Shown here: positions 27,383 through 36,790 of the stretch, piece by piece
Layout of the letters: each line of letters begins with the position of its first letter
How positions within the stretch are numbered: position 1 is the first letter of the stretch
Source of the DNA: Micromonospora antibiotica
GTDB lineage: Bacteria > Actinomycetota > Actinomycetes > Mycobacteriales > Micromonosporaceae
Assembly: GCF_017599305.1 (NCBI RefSeq)
Contig: NZ_JAGFWR010000006.1
Location: 248,001-312,000, forward strand
DNA length: 64,000 nucleotides
Direction: 5' to 3'
Program-made: the position numbers and the translations under genes
The notes under the pieces: model-generated
What the model saw: the letters and a program-made list of their open reading frames with translations, nothing else
Told to the model about the DNA's origin: nothing
The model's database searches: none

Positions 27383-28792
27383 GTGGGTGTCACGCTCAGC
27401 GCCGAACTCTGCCGGATCACCGTTGTCGGTCCGGCCCGCAGGGTCGACCTGGCGGTCCCGGCGACCACCACGGTGGCCGCCCTGCTACCGCTGCTGGCGC
27501 AGCGCACCACGGAGGGCGACCCGCGCGGGGAGACGGGGGCGGGCGACGGCGCCTGGGTGTTGCAGCGCCTCGGCCAACCCCCGTTCGAGCTGGCCGGCAC
27601 GCCGGAGAGCCTGGACTGGCTCGAAGGCGAGGAACTGCACCTGCGTCCCGCCGAGGACCCCCTGCCCGAGCTGGACTTCGACGACCTCGCCGACGGCATC
27701 GCCACCATCGTCAACCGTCGCCCCGACCGGTGGCAGCCCGAGTACCGCCGGACGCTGTTCATCCTGCTGTCGGTCGTCGTCATGGGTGCCGTCGCCACGG
27801 TGCTCACCGCGCACCCGCCGGCGCTGCCGCAGGTCGTGGCCGCAGGGACGCTCGGCGTCGCGTTCCTGGTCGCGGCGTTGTGCTGCGGTCGCCAACTGGA
27901 CGACGGCGCGTTCTCGCTGCTCTTCGGCGGTGGCGCGGCCGGCTTCGCGGCGGTCGCCGCGTCGAGCGCGGTCGACGGCGATCCGGCCCGCGTCGCGGTG
28001 ACCGGCCCGGCGGTCCTCGCCGCAGCCGTCACGGTCCTCGCCGTCGCCGCGGTCCTGCTGCTCGCCCACCGGACCTTCGCCCCCCACCTGCCGGCCGCGC
28101 CCCTGCTGGTCGTCGGCCTGACCGGACTCGTCACCACGGCGGTGCTGCTGATCCGCGACGGCAGCGGGATGACCATGCGACGGGCCGCTGCGGTGGCGAT
28201 CCTGCTGATCTTCGTGGTGATCGTGCTGGCTCCCCGGATGGCGGTGAAGCTGTCCCGGCTGCGCGGTCCGCAACTACCGAAGACCAGCGAGGACATGTCG
28301 TACGACATCGAGCCCGCCACGTCGGAACAGGTCCGGCAGCGCACCGACGACGCGGACACCTACCTGACCGTCGCGATGGTGACGGCGGCGCTGGTGCTGC
28401 CGGTGTTGTTCCACTTCACCGTCGGGGCACCCGGTTGGGCCGGGTGGAGCCTGGTGCTGGTGGTCGCCAGTGCAATCCTGTTGCGCTCGCGTACCTTCCT
28501 CTGCCTCTGGCAGCGCTGCGCGCTCGTGGTCGCCGGTACCGTCGGCCTCCTCATGGTCATCACGAAGCTCTCCGATCTGTTGTCGCCCACCTGGCGGTGG
28601 GTGCTGATCAGCGCGCTCGTCGGGCTGCTCGTGCCGCTCGTGCTGGCGGCGCTGCGGCCCTGGCCGCGACGGATGCTGCCGTTCTGGGAGTACACGGCGA
28701 CGTTCTTCGACGTCACCACCGGGGTGGCCGTCCTACCGATCCTGGCGCAGGTGCTCGGCACCTACGCCTGGGCCCGCGGGCTCTTCGGGTAA
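27383..28792 (+). CDS. eccD: Type VII secretion membrane channel protein EccD
   Basis: About 469 residues. An N-terminal ubiquitin-like (YukD) domain occupies residues about 5-95 (RITVVGPARRVDLAVP, then LEGEELHLRPAE), a cytosolic linker follows (RWQPEYRR), and about eleven hydrophobic helices fill residues 115-469. EccD forms the core of the inner-membrane pore with EccB and EccC. I prefer the GTG at 27383 because GAGGGGAG lies five bases upstream; the ATG at 27368 overlaps the eccC stop (ATGA) but has no Shine-Dalgarno. Either way the gene is coupled to eccC. Confidence 0.93.
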   Translation: MGVTLSAELCRITVVGPARRVDLAVPATTTVAALLPLLAQRTTEGDPRGETGAGDGAWVLQRLGQPPFELAGTPESLDWLEGEELHLRPAEDPLPELDFDDLADGIATIVNRRPDRWQPEYRRTLFILLSVVVMGAVATVLTAHPPALPQVVAAGTLGVAFLVAALCCGRQLDDGAFSLLFGGGAAGFAAVAASSAVDGDPARVAVTGPAVLAAAVTVLAVAAVLLLAHRTFAPHLPAAPLLVVGLTGLVTTAVLLIRDGSGMTMRRAAAVAILLIFVVIVLAPRMAVKLSRLRGPQLPKTSEDMSYDIEPATSEQVRQRTDDADTYLTVAMVTAALVLPVLFHFTVGAPGWAGWSLVLVVASAILLRSRTFLCLWQRCALVVAGTVGLLMVITKLSDLLSPTWRWVLISALVGLLVPLVLAALRPWPRRMLPFWEYTATFFDVTTGVAVLPILAQVLGTYAWARGLFG

Positions 28793-28797
28793 CCGCC

Positions 28798-30153
28798 GTG
28801 CAGACCCAACGCGACCACGTGCACGCCCACACCTTCATGACGGGTCGGCTCAGTTCGGCGCTCGTCGAGGGTGACCCCACCAGCGCGCGGATTCCCGGGC
28901 AGCGGGCCCTGACCGGCCTGCTGATCGGGCTGATCGTGGTGCTCCTGGTCGGTGGCGGGTTCGCCGTCTACGGCTGGATCGTCCCCGGTGGCAGCCGGGC
29001 GTACCGCCAGGCCGGCGTGATCCTGGTCGAGAAGGAGAGCGGCGTCCGCTACGTCTACCGGGGCGGGGTGCTCCACCCGACGCCGAACCTGACCTCCGCG
29101 ATGCTCCTGCAGGGCCCGTCGGCCACGGTGAAGCTCATCTCGCGCAACTCGCTGAAGGACCTGCCACGCGGCCCGGAGATCGGCATCGCCGACGCGCCGC
29201 AGTCCGTTCCCGCCGCGGGCGCGTTGGCCCACGGGCCGTGGCTGGTCTGCCTGCCGGGCTCGGTGGTGGACGCACCCGGTGCCGGGCTCGGCCTGAACCT
29301 CTCCCCCCGGGCCGCCGCCACCCCGTCGACCGGCGACACCTTCGCGGTGGTCCGCGGGCCGGACGGGGTCACGTACCTGCTCGTCGGGTCGGGCAAGTTC
29401 CCGATGGCCGACGAGTCGGTGCTGGTCGCCCTCGACGCCGCCAACGTGCGGGTGGCCGTCGCCCCGGCCGCCTGGTTGGCCGAGCTGCCGACCGGTGTCA
29501 CGCTCGCTGCGGCCCGGATTCCGGGCGCGGGCGACGAGGGCCCCCGGGTCGGTGGTCGCGTCCACCCGGTGGGCACCCTGTTCCGGCAGCAGCCGTCCGC
29601 CGGCACGGAGCAGCTCTTCGTGCTCCGCGCCGACGGCCTGGCACCCGTCAACCGGATGGAGTTCGTCCTGGCCGCGGTGCGCGACGGCGCACCGCCGGTG
29701 TCCCTGGGCGCGGCCGACGTAGCCGCCGCGCCCCGCTCCAGCGACCGTACGCTGACCGACCGGCTGCCCGACCTGACCGGTTACCGGTGGCAGGACCCCG
29801 GCGGTCGGGTGCTCTGCCTGCGACAGCAGCCGTTCGACGCGGAGACGGTCGGCAGCGAGCTGGTGCTCGTCGACCGATCCGCCTCGGGGGTCGCCGCCGA
29901 CGGCACGACCACGGTGCTGGTCGAGCCGGGGTCCGGGATGACGGTGACGCCGGTGCCCAGGGCCAGGACCGGCGCCGAGCTGGTGCTGATCTCGGAGCAG
30001 GGCGTCGCCTACCACCTCGCCGACCAGGACACCGTCGCCGCGCTGAAGCTCAACTCGGCGGCTGCCGTCCCGTTCCCGAAGGGCCTGCTGGCGTCGGTGC
30101 CGCCGGGCCCGGTGCTCAGTCGTACGGCCGTCAACGGTCTTGCTAGGGGGTAG
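28798..30153 (+). CDS. eccB: Type VII secretion membrane protein EccB
   Basis: A 451-residue EccB. The N-terminus (QTQRDHVHAHTFMTGRLSSALVEGDP) is the conserved cytosolic start of the family, followed by a single membrane helix (residues about 42-64, LTGLLIGLIVVLLVGGGFAV) and a large extracytoplasmic domain with the family pattern of repeats around a central fold. The true start is the GTG at 28798, five bases after the eccD stop; longer frames upstream are inside eccD. Cys residues in LVCLPG and VLCLRQ could form the disulfide seen in the family. EccB is part of the inner-membrane secretion complex. Confidence 0.95.
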   Translation: MQTQRDHVHAHTFMTGRLSSALVEGDPTSARIPGQRALTGLLIGLIVVLLVGGGFAVYGWIVPGGSRAYRQAGVILVEKESGVRYVYRGGVLHPTPNLTSAMLLQGPSATVKLISRNSLKDLPRGPEIGIADAPQSVPAAGALAHGPWLVCLPGSVVDAPGAGLGLNLSPRAAATPSTGDTFAVVRGPDGVTYLLVGSGKFPMADESVLVALDAANVRVAVAPAAWLAELPTGVTLAAARIPGAGDEGPRVGGRVHPVGTLFRQQPSAGTEQLFVLRADGLAPVNRMEFVLAAVRDGAPPVSLGAADVAAAPRSSDRTLTDRLPDLTGYRWQDPGGRVLCLRQQPFDAETVGSELVLVDRSASGVAADGTTTVLVEPGSGMTVTPVPRARTGAELVLISEQGVAYHLADQDTVAALKLNSAAAVPFPKGLLASVPPGPVLSRTAVNGLARG

Positions 30154-30158
30154 CGTCG

Positions 30159-33095
30159 ATGGCATCCATCCGAGATCTGCTGCGCGTCGGGCGGAGCGAG
30201 CCCGGCGACATGGTGCAACACACCGTCGGCAACGCGCTGGTCCTGCACCATCCTTACCAGATCAGCCGGGAGGCGCAGTCCCTCGCGCTCGCCATGGTGG
30301 CCGACGCCGACAACGACGTGGTCCTGCTGGATCTGGGCAGCGGCATCCCGATCGGCTCCTGGGAGTCGATGGCCGGTGTGCTGCCACGGCGTCGGCGCGG
30401 CATCCGCCTGGTCGCCTGCGGTCAGCGCACCGACACCGCGGCGATGGCCGGGCAGTGGCTGTCCGAGCGGCTCAACCGGACGGTGATCGCGCCCGACGGT
30501 GACCTGGCCCGGGGGGCTGCCGGTGCGCTGTTCGTACACTCCAAGCCGGGCAGCGGCTGGGTGCGGTTCCGGCCCGGCAAGCCACCGGCCTGGGACGCCA
30601 AGCGATACCCGGCTCCGGTCTGGGACCGTGCCGCGACCGAACGTCGGGCGTCCAGCTCCACCGGGGAGATCGAGCCGCTGCCGGGCGGCGTGTGGATCCA
30701 CGGCGTACGGACGCCGGACGTCATCGCTGAGCACCGCGGCCGCCTCGTCGCCGACGTGCCGTGCCATCCCGAGACGATGACCGTCCTGCTCGGCTGCCCG
30801 GGCACCGAGCCGCTCCCGCTCGACGACGTGGTCCGGTTCTGGCGCGACCTGGATCCGGACAGCCGGCTGCGTGCCCGCTTCGTGCAGTACGGCGAGCTAC
30901 GCGTACCCGAGGGTGAGTTGTTCGGTCAGACACTGGCCGACCTGCTGTCCACCAGGGTCGTCTGCTACCCGGGCGTTCCGGTCGGCATGCCCGGCAAGTT
31001 CGAGATCCGGACGGTACGCGCGGACGGTGTCCTGGGCTGGCCGCCGTTCGCCCTGGAACTGGGCTACTCGCCCCGGCCGCACCCCAATTCGCTGGCCCGC
31101 CGGCCGCTGCTGCTCAGTCATCGCGGCCCGCTCCAGTGGACGGAGGAGATCGCGCCTCGGGTGTACTGGTACGCCCCGGACGCCGTGGTCGAGGTGATCG
31201 AGGCCGGGCTGTGGGTCCGCCCGGCGGACGAACCGGGGAACGCGGAACGGGTCCGGGCCACTCCCCTCGACCCGGCGGACGTCACCATGGTCTTCGATGA
31301 CTCGGTGCCGCAGCGGACGGCCCGGATGCGTGAACTCGCCGCGGACCTGGCGGCGCGGATCGACCGCGCCGTGGGACAGTCCAGCGCGCTGGTGCCGGCC
31401 TCGATGCTGGTGCCGGGGCGTAGGCCGGGCAGCCGGGCCGAGGCGAACCTGATGCCGGCGCTCGGGTCACCGTCGACGCCACCGGCCGGGGCCACCCATG
31501 CCCTCACCGGACCCGCGGCGATCTCGGCGGTCACCGCCATCGCCGTACCTGTCGCGTTGCCGCCGACCGGGCCGGCGCAGCCCGCCGTCCCGACGGTCAC
31601 GCCGACTCAGGTGGTACCGCCCACGCAGGTGGTACCAACGGCGCAGGTGGTGCCGCCGGCTCCGGAAGCTCCGCCCGCCCCGGTGGAGATCCCGACCGAG
31701 TCCTCGATCGACGGACCCGGCGACCCGCAAGCGGGGCACCTGCCGGGGTACTGGCCACCAGCCCGCTGGCCGCTCTCGTCAGTCGCCGCCGCCCTGCGCG
31801 CCGCCCCGCCGGTGCCGGCACCCGCACCGGCCGAGCCCGCCGCACCGGCCGAGCCCGCTATGCCGGCTGAGCCCGGCGCGGCGGCCGGATCCGCCCGGCC
31901 GGTCGAACCCGCTGCACCGGCCGGGTCAGCTCCGTTGGTCGGTCCCCCGCCGGCTGTCGCTTCCGATCCAACTGCCGCTTCCGATCCAGCTGTCGAAGGC
32001 GCTTCGGCTGTCGCTTCCGATCCAGCTGTCGCTTCGGGTCCGGCTGTCGCTTCCGGTCCGGCTGTCGAAGCCGCTTCGGCCGCCGGGCCCGCCGCCGTCG
32101 CGTCCGCTTCGCCGGCCACTGTCGCGTTCCGGGCAGCCGGGGACCCGGCTCCCCCCGCGCCGCCACCGGCCCTGCCGGTGGCGGTGTCGACGGCGTCGGT
32201 AGCGGGCCCGCCCACGGCGACGCCCGTTCGAACGGGCGACCCGGCGACGGCGGACGCGCCGTCCCGCTTCCGGCTGCAGCCGGTGGCGACGCCGGAGACC
32301 TCCGCGCAGCTGCCGCATCGCGGGCTGGCGGAGGAGAGGGCCTGGCTGCGCCGCTCCCTGAGCCGGGACTTCGACACCATGGCCAGCTCGGTCTCCCGGC
32401 TCATGTCGGAGCATCCGGGCATGAAGGCCGGTGGTACGGGCAGCGCCGACGACGTCCTCGTCGACTCGGTGGCGGCCCAGCTGTTCCTGACCCGCCGGGG
32501 CGCGGGGATCGACGCCGGCCTGCGATCGGGCGCGGTCGGCCCGCACGTCCCCCTGGCCCGGTGCGCGGTCTCCGGCCTCTCCCGGCTGCCGTCGGTGCGG
32601 GGCAGCACCGTCATGCGCACCTCGCCGAGCACCGAGGAATGGCACCTGTACCGGGGCCGACGCCTGGTCACCGACTGGAGCTTCGTCACCATGCTGACCG
32701 CGCCCTGCGCCGGCCAGGACGGCGACACCGACGTGCTGATCTGGTCGATGACCGCCCGTCGCACCGCCCTGTTGGAACCGGACGGGGACGAGCGCGTCGA
32801 GGACCGGGTGGTGTTCCTGCCCGGCACCCACTTCAAGGTCCTGGACACGGCAGAACCGGACGGTGAGCGGCGGGGTGCCATTCTGCTCCGCGAGATCGGT
32901 GTCAACGAGATCGACGACGACGGCCGCGTCGACCAGAACCGGCTGTCGCTCGACGAACTGGCCGTGACGTCCCTGCGCCGCAGCCTCGACCGGTGGGACG
33001 GTATGGACGCCCGACACCGCGTCGGTCCCGCCTCGGCCGGCCGCTTCGGCACGCTACCCGGTCTCGTCGGCCCACCGGCCCGGAAGAAGGGGTGA
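30159..33095 (+). CDS. Large ESX-linked protein with degenerate ART-like C-terminal domain (copy 1)
   Basis: A 978-residue protein paired with a paralog at 36791. The N-terminal 380 residues contain a segment (LVACGQRTDTAAMAGQWL, then VIAPDG, about residues 87-120) whose strand-Cys-helix-strand pattern recalls clan CD peptidase or CHAT-like folds; this is a weak resemblance. Residues about 430-710 are Pro/Ala/Val-rich linker with tandem repeats. The C-terminal domain (about 715-978) has the layout of ADP-ribosyltransferase toxins: Arg in RGSTVMRT (about 812), WSFVTM where F-x-S-T-S is expected (about 840), and RVVFLPGTHFKVL (about 882) matching the ExE-strand, but with Arg in place of the catalytic Glu. 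Located between eccB and the EccA-like gene; probably a structural or regulatory component rather than an active enzyme. Confidence 0.6.
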   Translation: MASIRDLLRVGRSEPGDMVQHTVGNALVLHHPYQISREAQSLALAMVADADNDVVLLDLGSGIPIGSWESMAGVLPRRRRGIRLVACGQRTDTAAMAGQWLSERLNRTVIAPDGDLARGAAGALFVHSKPGSGWVRFRPGKPPAWDAKRYPAPVWDRAATERRASSSTGEIEPLPGGVWIHGVRTPDVIAEHRGRLVADVPCHPETMTVLLGCPGTEPLPLDDVVRFWRDLDPDSRLRARFVQYGELRVPEGELFGQTLADLLSTRVVCYPGVPVGMPGKFEIRTVRADGVLGWPPFALELGYSPRPHPNSLARRPLLLSHRGPLQWTEEIAPRVYWYAPDAVVEVIEAGLWVRPADEPGNAERVRATPLDPADVTMVFDDSVPQRTARMRELAADLAARIDRAVGQSSALVPASMLVPGRRPGSRAEANLMPALGSPSTPPAGATHALTGPAAISAVTAIAVPVALPPTGPAQPAVPTVTPTQVVPPTQVVPTAQVVPPAPEAPPAPVEIPTESSIDGPGDPQAGHLPGYWPPARWPLSSVAAALRAAPPVPAPAPAEPAAPAEPAMPAEPGAAAGSARPVEPAAPAGSAPLVGPPPAVASDPTAASDPAVEGASAVASDPAVASGPAVASGPAVEAASAAGPAAVASASPATVAFRAAGDPAPPAPPPALPVAVSTASVAGPPTATPVRTGDPATADAPSRFRLQPVATPETSAQLPHRGLAEERAWLRRSLSRDFDTMASSVSRLMSEHPGMKAGGTGSADDVLVDSVAAQLFLTRRGAGIDAGLRSGAVGPHVPLARCAVSGLSRLPSVRGSTVMRTSPSTEEWHLYRGRRLVTDWSFVTMLTAPCAGQDGDTDVLIWSMTARRTALLEPDGDERVEDRVVFLPGTHFKVLDTAEPDGERRGAILLREIGVNEIDDDGRVDQNRLSLDELAVTSLRRSLDRWDGMDARHRVGPASAGRFGTLPGLVGPPARKKG

Positions 33096-33103
33096 CCCGC
33101 GCG

Positions 33104-36100
33104 ATGAGCCGACAGCTGCTGACAGTGGGTGGCGGACAACCGGGCGCGTTCACCACCATCGGCGCGGCCGTCGCCCGTGCCGAGCCGGGCGCCACCATCA
33201 CCGTCCACGCCGGCCGGTACGCCGAGAAGCTGGTGGTCGGCAACCGGATCACCATCGCCGCCGAGCCCGGCGCCCTGGTCGAGGTGCACGTGGAGGAGGG
33301 GAGCGTGCTCGCCGTGCACGGCGAGGGTGCCCAGGTGCGGGACATCTCGCTGTCGAGCGCCGACCCGAAGCTCGCCGCGGTCGACGTCTACGCCGGCGAG
33401 GCCGCCCTGGACGGCTGCCAGTTCGAGGGGGCCGCCTGGGTGACGCTGCTGGCCCGGTTGCAGGGGACGATCGCGCTACGTAACTGTGTGGTCAGTTCCT
33501 CCGCCGGTGCCGCGATCGTGGTGACGGCGCCCGGCGCGAGCACCGTGGAGGACACCGTGATCCGCGACGTCGCCACCTCGGGCGTCGTGCTCAGCGACAT
33601 CGGCTCGTTGACGCTGCGCCGGTGCACGGTGCAGGGGGCCGGCGCGAACAGCATCTGCGTCAACGGGGACGCCCGGCTCGTCGTCGAGCGGTGCGAGATC
33701 ACCGGCGCCGGTAAACCGGCTCTCGTGGTGGAACAACGCGGCCACGCCCGGATCAACCGCCTGCGGGTTCGGGAGAGCGCCAACGTCGACGTGTTCATGC
33801 GCGGCGAGGTCGACGTGGTCGTCACGGATTCCTCGTTCACCGGTGCGCGGCTGCAGTCCGTACACGTCGCCGACGGTGCCGCGCCCACCTTTCAGGGCTG
33901 CACGTTCGGCTCCGCCGGGCGCAGCGCCGGGCACATCACCGGTGCGGCGAAGCCGACCTTCACCGACTGCGTCTTCACGGACTCACCGGTGGGGGTGACC
34001 ATCGAGGCCGGGAGCGCCCCCCGCTTCGAGCGGCTCACCATCGGGGGCAGCAGTGAGCACGCGGCCGTGGTGACCGGTGCGGCGTCGATGACCGTGCGGC
34101 GGCTGCGTGCCACGATCACCGCCGGGTCCGGGCTGCTGGTCACCGACGGTGCCGACCTCGACGGCACCGATCTGGGGATCGACGCCGCCGACGCCGTCGC
34201 GCTCGAGCTGCGGGAGGCGGCGCGGGGCACCGTCCGCGAGGCCCGCTTCACCGGTACGGCGGCCACCGGTGTGGTGGTCGGCTCGGGCGCCACGTTGGAC
34301 CTGCGGTCGGCGGTGCTGGACGGGGCCGGGATGCGGGTCGACGACAACGCGGAACTGCGGGTGCAGGACACCGAGTTCGTCGACGTGCTGGGCGACGGCC
34401 TGCGGGTCGGCCCGGCCGGCACGGTGACCGCGAGCCGGGTGCGGGTCCGCCGGGCCCGGCAGGTGGGGATCCGGTTGGAGCGCGGCTCGCGGGGCACCTT
34501 CACCGACTGCGAGGTGCTGGAGAGCGGAGCCGCCGGTTTCGACGTGGACACCACGGGGCCGGTGTCGATCGTCCGCTGTGCCGCTCGGGACAGCGGTGGC
34601 GAGGACGTCCGCCAGGCCGACGACGCCCACCCGAGCATCACCGCGCTGACCACCGGGCGGGCCGTCCGGTCGGCGACGCCGGTCTCGTCGGCTCCCACCG
34701 GCTCCGGGTACGCCCCCCAGTGGACCCCGGACGAGCCGCCGGCCGCCGAGGCGGCGCCGGACGAGGTGAGCGGACCGTTACGCGAGCTCACCGGCCTGAT
34801 CGGTCTGCGCGGGGTGAAGCAGGAGGTCACCGCGCTGATCAACCTGATCAAGATGGCGCAGGTCCGGCAGCAGATGGGCTTACCGATGCCGCCGATGAGC
34901 CGGCACCTGGTCTTCGCCGGCCCGCCCGGGACCGGCAAGACCACTGTCGCGCGACTCTACGGTGCGGTCCTGGCCGAGCTGGGCATCCTGGCCAAGGGCC
35001 ACATGATCGAGGCGGCCCGGGCGGACCTGGTCGGCCAGTACATCGGCTCGACCGCGATCAAGACCACGGAACTGGTCAACCAGGCGATCGGTGGGGTGCT
35101 CTTCATCGACGAGGCGTACACCCTGTCGGCCGGCTCCGGCGGGTCGGGCCCGGACTTCGGTCAGGAGGCGATCGACGCGCTCATGAAGATCATGGAGGAC
35201 CAGCGTGACGAGCTGGTGGTCATCGTGGCCGGGTACTCGGAGCTGATGGAGAAGTTCCTGGCGTCCAACCCCGGTCTGGCCTCCCGGTTCACCCGGACCG
35301 TCGAGTTCCCGAACTACTCGGTCGACGAGCTGGTCACCATCACCTCGAATCTGTGCCGCAAGCACTACTTCGAGCTGACCGACGACGCCGTCGAGGGGTT
35401 GGCCGCCTACTTCGAGCGGGTCCCGAGGACCTCGACGTTCGGTAACGGTCGGGTGGCCCGTAAGCTGTTCGAGGCGATGATCAACAATCAGGCGTCCCGG
35501 CTGGCGGTCACACCGCCGACCAAGGACACCCAGATCAACCGGCTCACCGCCGAGGACATCGCCCCCGAGCTGGCGCTGCTGGACGAGCTGCCGGTCGAGC
35601 AGAAGAGCCCACCCGACCCGAGCCGGAACCCGTCCGACGCGATCGACGCCGCGCAGAGCTGGCAGCGGATCGGCCGGCTGATCGGTGCGGCCGACGCCCG
35701 CGCGGCGGTCCACGCGGCCCTGCTCCAGATGTGCGAGCTGCGAAACCGTCGCCGCTCCTCCGGCCGGCACGGAAACGTCCTGCTCTCCGGCCTGCCCGGC
35801 AGCGGCCGCAGCGAACTCGTCCGGCACTACGCCGCCGCCCTGTCCGAGCTGGACCTGCTGCCGGTCGGCCAGCTGGTGCGCGTCTCGACCGCCGAGCACC
35901 TCGCGCCGCAGTGGCCGGGGCAGGTCCACAGCCTGGTCCGGGCCGCCCTCCAGGACGCCGCCGGTGGCACCCTGATGATCGACTATGTCGACGACGGCAC
36001 CGGCGTCGCGTCGGAGATCGTCGAGGCGTTGGTCGAGCAACTGCACGCCACGCTCGGCGACCCGGTCGTCGTCCTGGTCGCCGAGCCGGCCACGCTGGCC

Positions 36101-36433
36101 CGCCTCGGGGTCGCCGCGCCCGGTCTCGCCGAGGTGTTCGGCCAGCACTGGACCATTCCCGAACTCACCGTCCCCGAGCTGGCCGAGGTGCTGGCGCGGA
36201 ACCTGGCCAGGCGGGGGCACGAGATTCCGCAGGACGTCCGGGCCGCGCTCGTCGGGCTGGCCGCGCGGGCACCCGAGCGCACCGTACGCGCCGCCCACCT
36301 GCTCTCCCGGAGCCTGAGCCGGACCACCGGGTCCCGCACCCTCGCGCTGGCCGACCTCGACGGACTGGTCAGCCGCAACGATCCGACCGTACGGGCGGCC
36401 CGCCTCGACGGCGGCCTCGCCGTGGTCGGCTGA
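33104..36433 (+). CDS. EccA-like AAA+ ATPase fused to right-handed beta-helix
   Basis: A 1109-residue fusion. Residues about 1-520 are parallel beta-helix repeats of the pectate-lyase/NosD type (AFTTIGAAVARAEPGATITVHAGRYAEKLVV, then many short G-x-T-x-x-x-C-x-V rungs). After a linker, residues about 570-840 form a CbxX/CfqX AAA+ domain like the C-terminal half of EccA: Walker A GPPGTGKTT (about 605), Walker B VLFIDEAYT (about 665) and NPGLASRF (about 722). A second AAA-like domain (about 860-1100) is degenerate: GLPGSGRSE has Arg for the Walker Lys and MIDYVDD lacks the catalytic Glu. The ATG at 33104 follows AGAAGGGG. EccA proteins use TPR repeats where this one has a beta-helix. It probably remodels or recycles ESX substrates or their chaperones. 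Confidence 0.85.
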   Translation: MSRQLLTVGGGQPGAFTTIGAAVARAEPGATITVHAGRYAEKLVVGNRITIAAEPGALVEVHVEEGSVLAVHGEGAQVRDISLSSADPKLAAVDVYAGEAALDGCQFEGAAWVTLLARLQGTIALRNCVVSSSAGAAIVVTAPGASTVEDTVIRDVATSGVVLSDIGSLTLRRCTVQGAGANSICVNGDARLVVERCEITGAGKPALVVEQRGHARINRLRVRESANVDVFMRGEVDVVVTDSSFTGARLQSVHVADGAAPTFQGCTFGSAGRSAGHITGAAKPTFTDCVFTDSPVGVTIEAGSAPRFERLTIGGSSEHAAVVTGAASMTVRRLRATITAGSGLLVTDGADLDGTDLGIDAADAVALELREAARGTVREARFTGTAATGVVVGSGATLDLRSAVLDGAGMRVDDNAELRVQDTEFVDVLGDGLRVGPAGTVTASRVRVRRARQVGIRLERGSRGTFTDCEVLESGAAGFDVDTTGPVSIVRCAARDSGGEDVRQADDAHPSITALTTGRAVRSATPVSSAPTGSGYAPQWTPDEPPAAEAAPDEVSGPLRELTGLIGLRGVKQEVTALINLIKMAQVRQQMGLPMPPMSRHLVFAGPPGTGKTTVARLYGAVLAELGILAKGHMIEAARADLVGQYIGSTAIKTTELVNQAIGGVLFIDEAYTLSAGSGGSGPDFGQEAIDALMKIMEDQRDELVVIVAGYSELMEKFLASNPGLASRFTRTVEFPNYSVDELVTITSNLCRKHYFELTDDAVEGLAAYFERVPRTSTFGNGRVARKLFEAMINNQASRLAVTPPTKDTQINRLTAEDIAPELALLDELPVEQKSPPDPSRNPSDAIDAAQSWQRIGRLIGAADARAAVHAALLQMCELRNRRRSSGRHGNVLLSGLPGSGRSELVRHYAAALSELDLLPVGQLVRVSTAEHLAPQWPGQVHSLVRAALQDAAGGTLMIDYVDDGTGVASEIVEALVEQLHATLGDPVVVLVAEPATLARLGVAAPGLAEVFGQHWTIPELTVPELAEVLARNLARRGHEIPQDVRAALVGLAARAPERTVRAAHLLSRSLSRTTGSRTLALADLDGLVSRNDPTVRAARLDGGLAVVG

Positions 36434-36444
36434 GAGGAGACGCC

Positions 36445-36753
36445 ATGCCGCAACCGCAGCCCACCCGGGAGGAACTGGTCGAGGCCGGGCGCGCCTTCGA
36501 ACGACGGCTGCGCCAGGCACAGACCAGCCTCGAACACACCCTGGTCACCGGCCGTTCCGCCGACGGCACGGTGGTCGTGCTGGCCAGCGGTCTCGGGCAG
36601 CTCAAGGCCGTACAGGTCAGCCCTGCCGTGTTCGACACCCGCGACGTGGCGGCCCTGCAGCAGGCGATCACCCAGTCGATCCGGGCCGCCGCGGCCAACG
36701 CCGCCGCGCTGGCCGGGGAGAAGCTGGGCGCGGTCGAGATCAATCTCCACTGA
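36445..36753 (+). CDS. YbaB/EbfC-like protein, ESX operon copy
   Basis: A 102-residue protein with the YbaB/EbfC arrangement: N-terminal helix (REELVEAGRAFERRLRQAQTSL), a beta-hairpin (TVVVLASGLGQLKAVQVS) and a C-terminal helix (ALQQAITQSIRAAAANAAALAGE). The ATG at 36445 follows GAGAGGAGA, 11 bases after the preceding stop. The related gene at 17927 starts the divergent RHS unit. Small YbaB-like proteins are frequent in actinobacterial T7SS loci; whether they bind DNA or partner proteins there is not known. Confidence 0.8.
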   Translation: MPQPQPTREELVEAGRAFERRLRQAQTSLEHTLVTGRSADGTVVVLASGLGQLKAVQVSPAVFDTRDVAALQQAITQSIRAAAANAAALAGEKLGAVEINLH

Positions 36754-36790
36754 CCGCAACGGTGGTGGGCCTGGTGAGGGGACCAGTCGA

